From assembly GCA_020047775.1 (NCBI GenBank), contig JAIFNK010000315.1, positions 1 to 24,077 on the forward strand: a stretch of DNA of 24,077 nucleotides, written 5' to 3'. The notes beneath the pieces are model-generated. The model ran no database searches. It saw nothing but the letters and a program-made list of their open reading frames with translations, and was not told where the DNA came from. The stretch's first letter is position 1, and each line of letters opens with the position of its first letter. This document shows, piece after piece, positions 1 to 8,600 of this stretch. This DNA is from Akkermansia sp. (GTDB lineage Bacteria > Verrucomicrobiota > Verrucomicrobiia > Verrucomicrobiales > Akkermansiaceae). The translations under genes were made by a program, and so were the position numbers.

Positions 1-356
1 AGCCCTCCGGAAACACGCTCGTCACCGACGCCCCGCTTGACAACAACGGCCGCGGCCAGGCGTTCTCTCCCACGGATCTGGTCGCCACCGCGCTGGGATC
101 CTGCATGGCCACGGTCATCGGCATTATCGCCCGGCGCAAGGAACTGCGGGTGGAAGGCATGACCGTCAGCGTCCGCAAATTCATGACGGAAAGTCAGCCG
201 CGTCGGATCAATCGCCTGGAGTTGGATCTCCAGATCCCGCTCCCTTCGTCCCATCCCGACCGCAGGCTGCTGGAAAGCGCGGCGAGCGGCTGCCCGGTCC
301 ATCACAGCATCCACCCCGACATCGAAATCGTCATGAATTGGGCTTGGCAGGACTGA
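1..356 (+). CDS. OsmC family protein, 3' part
   Basis: The gene enters from the left edge, and the in-frame reading is open from base 3. OsmC/Ohr-type proteins are small thiol-dependent peroxide-handling enzymes or related proteins of the cytosol. The visible C-terminal part carries the family pattern FSPTDLVATALGSCMA with the first conserved cysteine, and a second conserved cysteine in SGCPVHHSI. Both redox-active positions of the family are therefore present. The protein ends in MNWAWQD. An internal ATG at base 105 lies after the first conserved cysteine and cannot be the true start. A 111-base gap separates it from cysJ, so co-transcription is possible but not shown. The subgroup (OsmC, Ohr or YhfA-like) cannot be fixed from this fragment. 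Confidence 0.85.
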   Translation, partial: PSGNTLVTDAPLDNNGRGQAFSPTDLVATALGSCMATVIGIIARRKELRVEGMTVSVRKFMTESQPRRINRLELDLQIPLPSSHPDRRLLESAASGCPVHHSIHPDIEIVMNWAWQD

Positions 357-409
357 GATCACGCCGTTCCGAAATCGTCTGGCTTCGCAAAAAACGGTTG
401 CGTATTTGC

Positions 410-419
410 CGGATATCCG
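410..419. promoter_or_regulatory. Palindrome in the cysJ leader
   Basis: The perfect 10-base palindrome CGGATATCCG lies 48 bases before the cysJ start. It is enclosed by a wider inverted repeat, GCAAAAA at 387-393 and TTTTTGC at 424-430. It could be a binding site for a dimeric regulator of the sulfur operon, or part of a weak terminator behind the OsmC gene. No known operator consensus was recognised, so the role is a guess. Confidence 0.3.
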
Positions 420-467
420 CCACTTTTTGCTTGAAACCTCATAAAACAAGGTAATTAACTAAGGATT

Positions 468-2231
468 ATGCTTCCAGAGCACGCACCATTCAATTCCGAC
501 CAGCGCAAGACGTTGGATTCGCTTATTCCCGGCCTCGATCCCGTCCAACGCGGCTGGTTGAGTGGCTTCCTCGCCGCCTCGGGAGCTTCGCCAGTGGTCG
601 CGCCCGCGCCGGTGGCGGCTGGTAAATTGACGGTGCTGTATGGAACGGAGTCGGGAAATTGCGAGGTCCTTGCGGACCGGACCGTGAAGGCTGCGAAAAA
701 ACGCGGTTTCCAAGCCGTGATGAAAAACATGTCCGAGATTTCCCCCGCGGACTTGGCAAAGTCTCCGAATCTGCTGGTGATCGTCTCGACATGGGGCGAC
801 GGCGAGCCGCCCGAAACGGCGGTGGCGTTTTACAAGCAGTTCATGGCGGCCGGTCTCTCGCTCGGTGGGGTGAAATTCTCGGTGTGCGCCTTGGGTGACA
901 CGTCCTACGAGAAATTCTGCCAGATCGGCAAGGATATCGACGCGCGGTTGGAGGCGTTTGGCGCTTCCCGCATCACCGCCCGCCAGGATTGCGATGTGGA
1001 CTACGAGGAGTCCTACGCCTCGTGGCTCGAAGGTTCCCTGTCGGCGCTGGCTCCGCAAGCGGCGTCTGCCGTCGCGTTCGTCACTCCAACAGCGGTTCCC
1101 GCCGTCGAGTATGGGAAGAAGAAGCCATTTCCGGCTGAAACGGTCGATACCGTCCTTCTGAATGGCGAAGGGTCGGCAAAGGAAACGCTGCATCTGGAAT
1201 TCTCGCTCGCCGGCTCCGGGCTTTCCTACGAACCCGGCGACGCGCTGGCCGTCCTTCCCGTCAACGCGCCGGACGTCGTGAAGGCGATCCTCCAAGCGGC
1301 CAAACTCACCGGCAACGAGGAAGTCGAAGTAAAAAACGTCGGCCGCAAGCTACTCGCCGACGCCCTGCGCGAAGACTACGACATCACCGCGATTTCCCGC
1401 GCGGTTCTCACCAAACTCGCCGACGCGCTCAACTCCGCGGTCCTGCGCGGGCTGCTGGCCGAGGATGCGAAGGAACAACTCAAGGAATACACCACCGGCC
1501 GTGAGATCATCGACGCGATCATCGATTTTGCTCCTAACGGACTCTCCGCCGAAGCGCTCACCGGCATTTTCCGCAAGTTGCCGCCGCGGCTTTATTCGAT
1601 TGCCTCCAGTCCGCTGGCGCACACCGACGAAGTCCATCTCACGGTGGCTGCTGTCCGCTATGAAACCCACGGGCGTTCGCGCAAAGGCGTCTGCTCCACC
1701 TATCTGGCAGACCTCGTGAAATCGGGCGATCCCGTGCAGGTCTTCGTCCAGCCGAACAAGAATTTCCGCCTTCCCGCCGATGGGTCCACGCCGGTCATCA
1801 TGGTGGGTCCGGGCACCGGCGTCGCGCCGTTCCGTGCCTTCGTCGAGCACCGCGCGGCGGTCGGTGCCAGCGGGAAAAACTGGCTGTTCTTCGGCGACCA
1901 GCATTACACCTACGACTTCCTCTACCAGCTTGAATGGCAGGACTTCCTCAAGGATGGCGCGCTCACCCGCCTGGATGTGGCGTTTTCCCGCGACCAACCG
2001 GAAAAAGTCTATGTCCAGGACCGGATGATCGCCCAGGCCAGGGAGCTCTATCAATGGCTGGAGGAGGGTGCCCATTTCTACGTCTGTGGCGATGCCAACC
2101 GCATGGCCCACGACGTCCACGAAGCTCTGATCTCCATCGTGGAAAACCAGGCGGCCATCTCCCGCGAAGCGGCCGAGGCCTATGTCGAGGACCTCAAAAA
2201 AACCAAACGCTATCAACGCGACGTCTATTGA
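468..2231 (+). CDS. cysJ: Sulfite reductase flavoprotein (NADPH diflavin reductase, alpha subunit)
   Basis: The product passes electrons from NADPH through FAD and FMN to the sulfite reductase hemoprotein in assimilatory sulfate reduction. Its 587 residues are close to E. coli CysJ. An FMN flavodoxin domain spans about 53-195, with the phosphate loop YGTESGN at 58-64 and STWGDGEPP at 107-115. A FAD domain runs from about 215 to 435 with RLYSIASS at 374-381 and KGVCSTYL at 406-413. The NADPH domain shows VGPGTGVAPFRAF at 446-458 and YVCGDANRMAHDV at 538-550. The protein ends RYQRDVY, the usual C-terminus of this family. AAGG three bases before the ATG is a tight but usable ribosome site. cysI follows after 39 bases, so the two are probably co-transcribed. 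The N-terminal 50 residues are family-typical linker. Confidence 0.93.
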   Translation: MLPEHAPFNSDQRKTLDSLIPGLDPVQRGWLSGFLAASGASPVVAPAPVAAGKLTVLYGTESGNCEVLADRTVKAAKKRGFQAVMKNMSEISPADLAKSPNLLVIVSTWGDGEPPETAVAFYKQFMAAGLSLGGVKFSVCALGDTSYEKFCQIGKDIDARLEAFGASRITARQDCDVDYEESYASWLEGSLSALAPQAASAVAFVTPTAVPAVEYGKKKPFPAETVDTVLLNGEGSAKETLHLEFSLAGSGLSYEPGDALAVLPVNAPDVVKAILQAAKLTGNEEVEVKNVGRKLLADALREDYDITAISRAVLTKLADALNSAVLRGLLAEDAKEQLKEYTTGREIIDAIIDFAPNGLSAEALTGIFRKLPPRLYSIASSPLAHTDEVHLTVAAVRYETHGRSRKGVCSTYLADLVKSGDPVQVFVQPNKNFRLPADGSTPVIMVGPGTGVAPFRAFVEHRAAVGASGKNWLFFGDQHYTYDFLYQLEWQDFLKDGALTRLDVAFSRDQPEKVYVQDRMIAQARELYQWLEEGAHFYVCGDANRMAHDVHEALISIVENQAAISREAAEAYVEDLKKTKRYQRDVY

Positions 2232-2262
2232 TCTCAAATCCGAGATTTCAAATTTCAAATTC
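2231..2262. repeat. AT-rich spacer with TCAAAT repeats between cysJ and cysI
   Basis: The short spacer holds three copies of TCAAAT (2234-2239, 2248-2253, 2255-2260) and an inverted repeat, ATCTC at 2231-2235 against GAGAT at 2242-2246. Its composition differs sharply from the GC-rich genes on both sides. It may be a dispersed intergenic element. No Shine-Dalgarno sequence is seen before the cysI ATG. Confidence 0.35.
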
Positions 2263-2270
2263 CATCTCCC

Positions 2271-3995
2271 ATGTCTGAAGAAAAGAAACTCTCCGCCAAC
2301 GAATACATCAAGACGCGCAGCAACTACCTGCGCGGCACCATCGAGGAGGGTCTGGCGGACCTTTCCACCGGCTCGATGTGCGAGGATGACCAGCAGTTGC
2401 TCAAGTTCCACGGCACCTATCAGCAGGACGACCGCGACATCCGCGCCGGCCGCCGCAAGCACAAGCTGGAGAAGGCGTATTCCTTCATGATCCGCATCCG
2501 CGTGCCCGGCGGTGTCTCCACCCCGCAGCAGTGGCTGGAAACAGACCGCCTCGCCACCCAGTTCGCGAACGGCACCATCAAGCTCACCACCCGCCAGGCG
2601 TTCCAGTTCCACGGGATCATCAAGTCCAACCTCAAGCGCACGATCAAGGAGATCAACCAGTGCGCCATGGACACCATCGCCGCCTGCGGTGATGTGAACC
2701 GGAACGTGATGTGCAATCCGAATCCACATCTGTCGAAGATCCACGCGCTCGCACTAAAAGCAGCGGAAGACATTTCCACGCACCTGACCCCGCAGACCCG
2801 CGCCTATCATGAGATTTGGCTGGACGGCGAGAAGATCGAATCGAGCGAAGAGGAAGTCGAGCCGATCTACGGCAAGACCTATCTGCCGCGGAAGTTCAAG
2901 ATCACCATCGCGGTGCCGCCGTCCAATGACGTCGATATCTATGCGAACTGCCTGTCCTTCATCGCCATCGTCGAGGGTGGCGAACTCGTCGGCTACAACG
3001 TCGCCGTCGGCGGCGGCATGGGCTCGACCCACGGCAACGAGACGACCTATCCGCGCATCGCCGACGTGATCGGCTTCTGCACGCCGGAGCAGGTCGTGGA
3101 TGTCGCGGAAAAGGTCGTGCTTGTGCAGCGCGACTTCGGCGACCGCACCGACCGCAAGCACTCGCGTTTCAAATACACCGTGGACGACCACGGGCCGGAC
3201 TGGATTCTCGCCAAGCTCAACGAGTATCTCGGCTACGAGCTCGGCCCCGTGCGCGATTTCAAGTTCGAGGACAACGGCGACCGCTACGGCTGGACCGAGG
3301 ACGCCAACGGCAACTCCCATCTCACGCTGTTCATCGCCGGCGGTCGCGTGCTCGACACGCCGTCCTATCCGATGCGCACCGGCCTTCGCGAGATCGCGAA
3401 GATTCACGACGGCGACTTCCGCCTCACCGCGAACCAGAACCTGATCATTGCCAATGTCTCCCAGGCCAAGCGGCTGGAAATTGAGATCTTGTTGGAAAAA
3501 TACGGCATCAAGGACAGCCACCTGAAAAGCGCGCTGCGTCTCAACTCGCTGGCCTGCGTCTCGCTCCCAACATGCAGTCTCGCCCTGGCCGAGGCCGAGC
3601 GGTTCCTGCCAGACCTGCTCACCGGCCTTGAGGAATCGTTGGAGGAAAACGGCCTGCGCCACGACGCCATCACCATCCGCATGACCGGCTGCCCGAACGG
3701 CTGCGCGCGTCCGTTCATCTCCGAAATCGGCTTCGTCGGTCGCGGCCCGGACCGTTACAACGTCTATCTCGGCGGTGGTTTCGCCGGCCAGCGCCTGTCG
3801 AAACTCTATCGGGAAGATGTGGTTGCTGCGGACATCAAGCCGTTGCTCGCCCCGATCTTCCATCACTATGCCAAGGCACGGAAGGACGGCGAGCGCTTCG
3901 GCGATTTCTGTATCCGCGAGGGATATGTCGCCGCCACCATCCAAGGCCCGGATTTCCACAAGAATCTGAAGCCGGAAGCTCTTGCTCCTGTTTGA
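2271..3995 (+). CDS. cysI: Sulfite reductase hemoprotein (beta subunit)
   Basis: This is the sirohaem and 4Fe-4S subunit that reduces sulfite to sulfide with six electrons supplied by the upstream flavoprotein. Its 574 residues match the usual length (about 570). The cluster-binding cysteines are all visible: C429 and C435 (C-x5-C in ACVSLPTC) and C474 and C478 (C-x3-C in TGCPNGC). The N-terminal half shows [13 protein letters not shown] at 44-56, RVPGG at 77-81 and [10 protein letters not shown] at 106-115, which are substrate and sirohaem-binding regions of the family. Pairing with a CysJ-type diflavin reductase argues for the NADPH-dependent enzyme rather than a ferredoxin type. The ATG at 2271 has no clear ribosome site but gives the family N-terminus. 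cysH follows with almost no gap. Confidence 0.95.
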   Translation: MSEEKKLSANEYIKTRSNYLRGTIEEGLADLSTGSMCEDDQQLLKFHGTYQQDDRDIRAGRRKHKLEKAYSFMIRIRVPGGVSTPQQWLETDRLATQFANGTIKLTTRQAFQFHGIIKSNLKRTIKEINQCAMDTIAACGDVNRNVMCNPNPHLSKIHALALKAAEDISTHLTPQTRAYHEIWLDGEKIESSEEEVEPIYGKTYLPRKFKITIAVPPSNDVDIYANCLSFIAIVEGGELVGYNVAVGGGMGSTHGNETTYPRIADVIGFCTPEQVVDVAEKVVLVQRDFGDRTDRKHSRFKYTVDDHGPDWILAKLNEYLGYELGPVRDFKFEDNGDRYGWTEDANGNSHLTLFIAGGRVLDTPSYPMRTGLREIAKIHDGDFRLTANQNLIIANVSQAKRLEIEILLEKYGIKDSHLKSALRLNSLACVSLPTCSLALAEAERFLPDLLTGLEESLEENGLRHDAITIRMTGCPNGCARPFISEIGFVGRGPDRYNVYLGGGFAGQRLSKLYREDVVAADIKPLLAPIFHHYAKARKDGERFGDFCIREGYVAATIQGPDFHKNLKPEALAPV

Positions 3996-4018
3996 AAACT
4001 TTCACCCCACGCTCCGCC

Positions 4019-4765
4019 ATGGCAGCACTTGAATTTGAAATCCCCGCAGTGGTTTCTCCGGATATCCATCCGGAAGAGCTGTCCGCCGCCCTCGCGCCAC
4101 TGCGCACCGGCGAACGGCTGCGTCTGCTTTACGAACAACTCGGTGACCGCCTCGTCGCGTCCACCAGCTTCGGTCTCCAGGCGGCGGTCATGCTGCATCT
4201 GATCCACGAGCACGCACCGAAAATTCCGGTCGTCTTCATCGACACCGGGTTCCTGTTTCCCGAGACCTATCAATACGCCGAGGAACTCACCTCGAAGCTG
4301 GACCTCGACCTCCGGATCTATCAACCCACCGTCTCCGCCGCGCGGATGCAGGCGCTGTGGGGGAATCTCTGGGAAGACGGCCAGGACGGCGCGGACCGCT
4401 ACGGCCTGCTCACCAAGATCGAGCCGATGAACCGCGCGCTCCGCGAAACCGGGGCCGATGTCTGGCTCAGCGGTCTCCGGCGCTCGCAGTCGAAGACCCG
4501 CGTGGACCGGCCATTCGTCGAGCAGCAGAAGAAAACCGTCAAAGCCTATCCGATCCTCGACTGGGCGGACGCGCAAGTGGATCTCTATTTCCATCAGAAC
4601 GGACTGCCGCGCCACCCGCTGGCCGAGAAGGGCTACGTCACGATGGGCGACTGGCACAGCACGCGCCCCGCCGAAGAAGGCGATCCGGAGTCTACCCGCT
4701 TCAACGGTCAGAAATACGAATGCGGACTTCACCTTGACTCAGGCACACCTGATTTCCAGATTTGA
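4019..4765 (+). CDS. cysH: Phosphoadenylyl-sulfate (PAPS) reductase, thioredoxin-dependent
   Basis: The enzyme reduces PAPS to sulfite, the substrate of the CysJI complex encoded just upstream. From the ATG at 4019 it has 248 residues. It shows the PP-loop region STSFGLQAAV (49-58), FIDTGFLFPETY (73-84), SGLRRSQSKTR (151-161) and the C-terminal ECGLH motif with the catalytic cysteine C235. The CC...CxxC cysteine set that marks 4Fe-4S APS reductases is absent, which points to PAPS as substrate. A TTG at 3992, overlapping the cysI stop, would add nine residues. I prefer the ATG because the added residues look unlike the family, but TTG coupling cannot be excluded. The sulfate-activating genes (cysD, cysN, cysC) are not in this window. 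Confidence 0.9.
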   Translation: MAALEFEIPAVVSPDIHPEELSAALAPLRTGERLRLLYEQLGDRLVASTSFGLQAAVMLHLIHEHAPKIPVVFIDTGFLFPETYQYAEELTSKLDLDLRIYQPTVSAARMQALWGNLWEDGQDGADRYGLLTKIEPMNRALRETGADVWLSGLRRSQSKTRVDRPFVEQQKKTVKAYPILDWADAQVDLYFHQNGLPRHPLAEKGYVTMGDWHSTRPAEEGDPESTRFNGQKYECGLHLDSGTPDFQI

Positions 4766-4883
4766 CTGGGAAAGGGATGTCCATTCCCCTGTGGACTCTT
4801 CCCCAGAGGAATGCGCGTCAGTCATCTTGAAACCCTAGGCCGAGAGCGCGTATGGGTTGCCACGATGAGTGCCTGATAGGAGC

Positions 4884-4907
4884 GCAACAAGCACGGTTGC
4901 CTTTTTT
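4884..4907 (+). terminator. Weak terminator-like hairpin after cysH
   Basis: GCAAC (4884-4888) pairs with GTTGC (4896-4900) around a seven-base loop and is followed by C and six T residues (4902-4907). An upstream GGGTTGC (4854-4860) could compete for the same GCAAC strand, an arrangement that could also allow attenuation. The stem is only five pairs, so confidence is low. Confidence 0.35.
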
Positions 4908-4931
4908 AGCCGCAGGCATTTACTCATGATG

Positions 4932-4958
4932 AGGCGGATCCGTTAGCTACTTCCGCCT
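4932..4958 (+). terminator. Seven-pair hairpin in the cysH to Rhs-cluster gap
   Basis: AGGCGGA (4932-4938) and TCCGCCT (4952-4958) form a perfect seven-pair stem with a 13-base loop, followed by the pyrimidine-rich TCTTCT. It may end cysH transcription or form part of the leader of the next operon. Smaller stems lie at 4965-4990 (GGAAG/CTTCC) and 5001-5022 (TGTGTG/CACACA). No gene is visible in the 299 bases 4766-5064. Confidence 0.4.
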
Positions 4959-5064
4959 TCTTCTGGAAGTCGCTGCTGCGGGCATCTTCCCCCGCCGCTT
5001 TGTGTGACAAAAAAGCCACACAGGTTCTTTCGTCATCGCAACTGCCGATTATCCACCGTCCCGA

Positions 5065-5631
5065 ATGAGATTGAATTTAAACAGGTTAACCGCTATCGCG
5101 ACCTTGTGTGCGATAGTGTCGCTGGGGATATGGTTTTTCAGCAAACCGGCGCCGATTCGTTTCACCGCCAGCGGCCAGTTGCAGGACGGTCGGCACTATG
5201 CCGCCTCCTGTGAACTAGGCGCGATGTCGTCTTTCTCTCGATTGGGCGTCAAGACTTACTTGATCCGCTCGCTGGATCTCAAAATCGACGGGAATGCGCG
5301 GGCGGTCCCTGCGAATGCTCTGGATGGCATCACCGTTCATGATCCGAAGCAGCGCCTGCAAGTTTCCGAAGAAGGCCCGGTGGTGGTTCTTTCGATACGC
5401 GCAGGTGAAAATGAGCATCCGGTGCAATGGCGCTATCTCAATGGTTTTTTCGCCCAGCGACGCATCCTGGATGGCGAGAAAATCGCGATTCATAACGCGG
5501 ATGCCAAACTGCAAGCTCCTACCATGGTGAGCAATGTCTCTCCCGACGCGCCTCGACGCCTGGGTTCCCCATCTCTTCTTTCCAGCCCGGAAGAAACGCC
5601 GAGAACTCCTTTGAAAAACGGCCATGAATAG
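5065..5631 (+). CDS. Hypothetical membrane-anchored protein heading the Rhs cluster
   Basis: I do not recognise the family of this 188-residue protein. One hydrophobic segment at about 8-25 follows a short basic start and looks like an uncleaved signal anchor, which would leave most of the protein outside the membrane. The body has alternating hydrophobic stretches, such as VVVLSIRA, that suggest beta strands. The tail from about residue 155 is proline- and serine-rich and probably disordered. Its stop overlaps the start of the following Rhs gene by eight bases, so the two are likely translated together. It is the first gene of the long cluster. The start is an ATG without a clear Shine-Dalgarno sequence. 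Confidence 0.65.
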   Translation: MRLNLNRLTAIATLCAIVSLGIWFFSKPAPIRFTASGQLQDGRHYAASCELGAMSSFSRLGVKTYLIRSLDLKIDGNARAVPANALDGITVHDPKQRLQVSEEGPVVVLSIRAGENEHPVQWRYLNGFFAQRRILDGEKIAIHNADAKLQAPTMVSNVSPDAPRRLGSPSLLSSPEETPRTPLKNGHE

Positions 5632-8600
5632 ATCACTCGTTCCAATATTCGCCGCAGTTTTTACGTTGCTCATCGGCACGGCAGCCCGCACCTCAGCAGC
5701 GATTGATCTGCGGGGCTACGACGGACGCCCTACCGCCAATCCGACCTATTTCTTCGACGTGCAGCAGACCTCGGCCCGGTGGGGTGAGGTCATCGGGATC
5801 AAGTTCGCGGTCATCAACACCGGCACGACGCCATCCGGCACCTTTTCCGTCCGTCTCTATTTCTCCAAAAACAGCACTTTCGGGGATGCTGATGATATCA
5901 CTTGGGTGCCCGTTCCGAATTGGCCGAGCATGGGACAGAATGGCAAAAATGGATATGACACCTACCAGAATGTCAGCCTCCCCGCCAGCAATCCCTACGG
6001 CGACTCCAGCACTGTCTTCTACATCGGCATGATGGTAGATCCCACCAATGCCATCGCGGAATCCAACGAGGCGAACAACCGCAACGTGGCCAATGGAACT
6101 GACAAGGACGGCACCCCGATCACCATCACCGGACCTGCTCCCAAGATCCAGCTGGCGACCAGCAGCGCCACCCTGCCGCCCGCCGCGAGTCTTGCGATCG
6201 ATTTCGGAAACCTGGCAGCAGACGGTGCTGGAGGTGCGACCCTCACCCAAAGCGTTTCCCTGTCAAACACGGGAGATCTCTCCCTTTCCGCCACCGGCAT
6301 CTCCGTCAGCGGTGCGGGCTTTTCGATCAAGGACATCACCAGCAACATCCAGTCGCTCACCCAGCCAGTGACCTACCCGCGTGCGATCACGGCTCTGGGT
6401 CAGGAAACCTGGCTCATCAATGTCACCTTCGATCCCACCACCACCGGCTCACGCACCGGTGCGCTCGTCGTCACCAGCAACGACGCCACCCGGCCCTCGG
6501 TCTCCATTGCTCTCTCAGGAAATGGCCTGGCAGTCCCGCAGATGGCGGTAGGTTACGGCGCGCCTGCCGGGACGGATTCTCGTTCCGTGGATTTCGGAAA
6601 TGTCATCAACGACGGCACCGGAGCCGCCAAGGCTGATAAAACCGTCACTCTCGCGAATTCCGGCAGCGGCCCGCTCACCATCAGTCAGAACGGGCTGTCC
6701 TTGATCAATGGCACCGGCTGGCAGATCGTTTCCATCACCAGCAACACGCAAGGAGTGATCAATCTTGCCACCGCCGCCAGAACCATCGCCGCCGCCAGTG
6801 CGGAAACCTGGTCCATCATCGTCAGCTTCGATCCTGCCTCCGTGGCCAGTTTCTCCGGCGGCCTGCAAATTCTCTCCAACGATTCTACCAGCCCCACCTA
6901 CTCTCTGGCGCTCACGGGCAGCGGAGTGGTCCCCATGATGCTGGAAGTCAAGGACTCCATCGGCGTGGAAGCGGATCGGGCGATGAACTTCGGCTCCATT
7001 CACGCGGATGGCACCGGCCTTCAGCAAGTAGCCGCCACGGTCACTTTGAAAAACACCGGCGGCGCACCGCTCGTCATTTCCCAGAATGGCATCGCGCTCA
7101 CAGCCGCCACTCATTTCAAAATCACCTCCATTGTCAGCAGCTCTCAAGGCCCCATCAATCTATCCACCGGCACCGCCACGCTTGCCCTTGCCGGCGCGGA
7201 AACCTGGACGGTGAATCTCGCCTTCGATCCAACTACCGCAGGATCACTCTCCACCCAATTGCAAATCCTCAGCAACGATCCCGCTCAAGCCACGGTCTCC
7301 ATCGCCCTATCAGGCACCGGTCTCAGCCAACCCGGCATCGAAGCCACTGATTCATCCGGCCCCTCAAGCGACCGCGCCATCGACTTCGGTCCCACGCTCA
7401 ATGATGGGGCTGGCAATCGCACACGCAGCCACACTGTCACTTTGAAAAACATCGGCACCCAGCCGCTCGTCATTTCCCAGAACGGCGTGTCCGTCCTCAA
7501 TGGCGCGAGATTCAGCGTGCAAAGCATCATTTCCTCCACTCGCGGCGCGATCACCATTTCCTCAGCCTCCAGTACCGACCGCACCATCACCCCGCTAGGC
7601 GCGGAAATCTGGACCATCACCGCCGCCTTCGATCCGGATGCAAACTCGGCCTTCACCGGCACACTCCGCATCACCGGCAATGATTCGCTCCTCCCCACGC
7701 TCGACCACAGCCTCGCTGGCTCCGGCGTGCAGCCGGTCATCGCGCTCAACCCCACCGCCGCAGGCAGCACGCTTTTCATCCCCGCCTCCCAGCCACACTC
7801 CATCACCTGGACCGCCACCTACACTGGGGGTGATGCCGGAATCTCGCTCTACCGGGACACAGACACCAATCCCGCCAATGGCAACACCCTAATCGTCTCC
7901 AATCTTCCGCAATCCGCCGGTTCCCGCTACGATTGGACCCCGGACCCCGCGCTCGCCGGGCAGGAGTTTTACCTTTACGCCACGATTGCGGATGGCACGG
8001 TGATGTCCGGCAGCTACGCCGCACGCAAGGTCCGCATCGATGCCGTCGGCGCGTTCCAGCTCATCTCCGCCGTGCAGTCCGCCAGCACCGACTACGCCTG
8101 GCAGTATGAATACCTCGGGAAAATCTACACCGGCACCACCTCACTCGTTCCCGGGCAGAACCTCATCACCGTCACCACCCCGCTCACCGGCGGAGGGAAT
8201 GCCACCCACCAATTCACCGTGACCAAAGTGGAAACCCTGCTCCAAAGCGAAGCCTACACCTACGATGAAATGCAGCGCGTCAAAACCTTCCGTAACGGCA
8301 ATGGAATCACCACCACCTACACCTACGATCTCGCCGGGCGTCTCGAAAGCACCACTGCCACCAACGGAGCCACCGTCACCTTCACTTACGACACTCTCAG
8401 CCGCCGCACCTCCATGACCGACTCCACCGGCACCACTTTTTACGAATACGACGATCTCGACCGCCTCAGCAAGATCATCGTTTCCGACAACGCCACCAAG
8501 GGCGATGCCGACGACCTCCCGCTCCAATACGGCTACGATCTCGCCGGACACATCACCAGCATGACCTATCCCGGCGGCGAGCAAATCACCTACACCTACG

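Noticed and set aside
431..459. TTGAAA with a nearby TAATTA as a cysJ promoter
   Set aside because: The spacing is 15 bases and the elements run almost into the ribosome site; too weak to annotate.
1350..4732. Long minus-strand open frames opposite cysJ, cysI and cysH (for example 464, 401 and 288 residues)
   Set aside because: They lie antisense to well-supported enzymes, read as low-complexity Arg/Gly/Val/Asp-rich sequence without domains, and are expected in GC-rich DNA.
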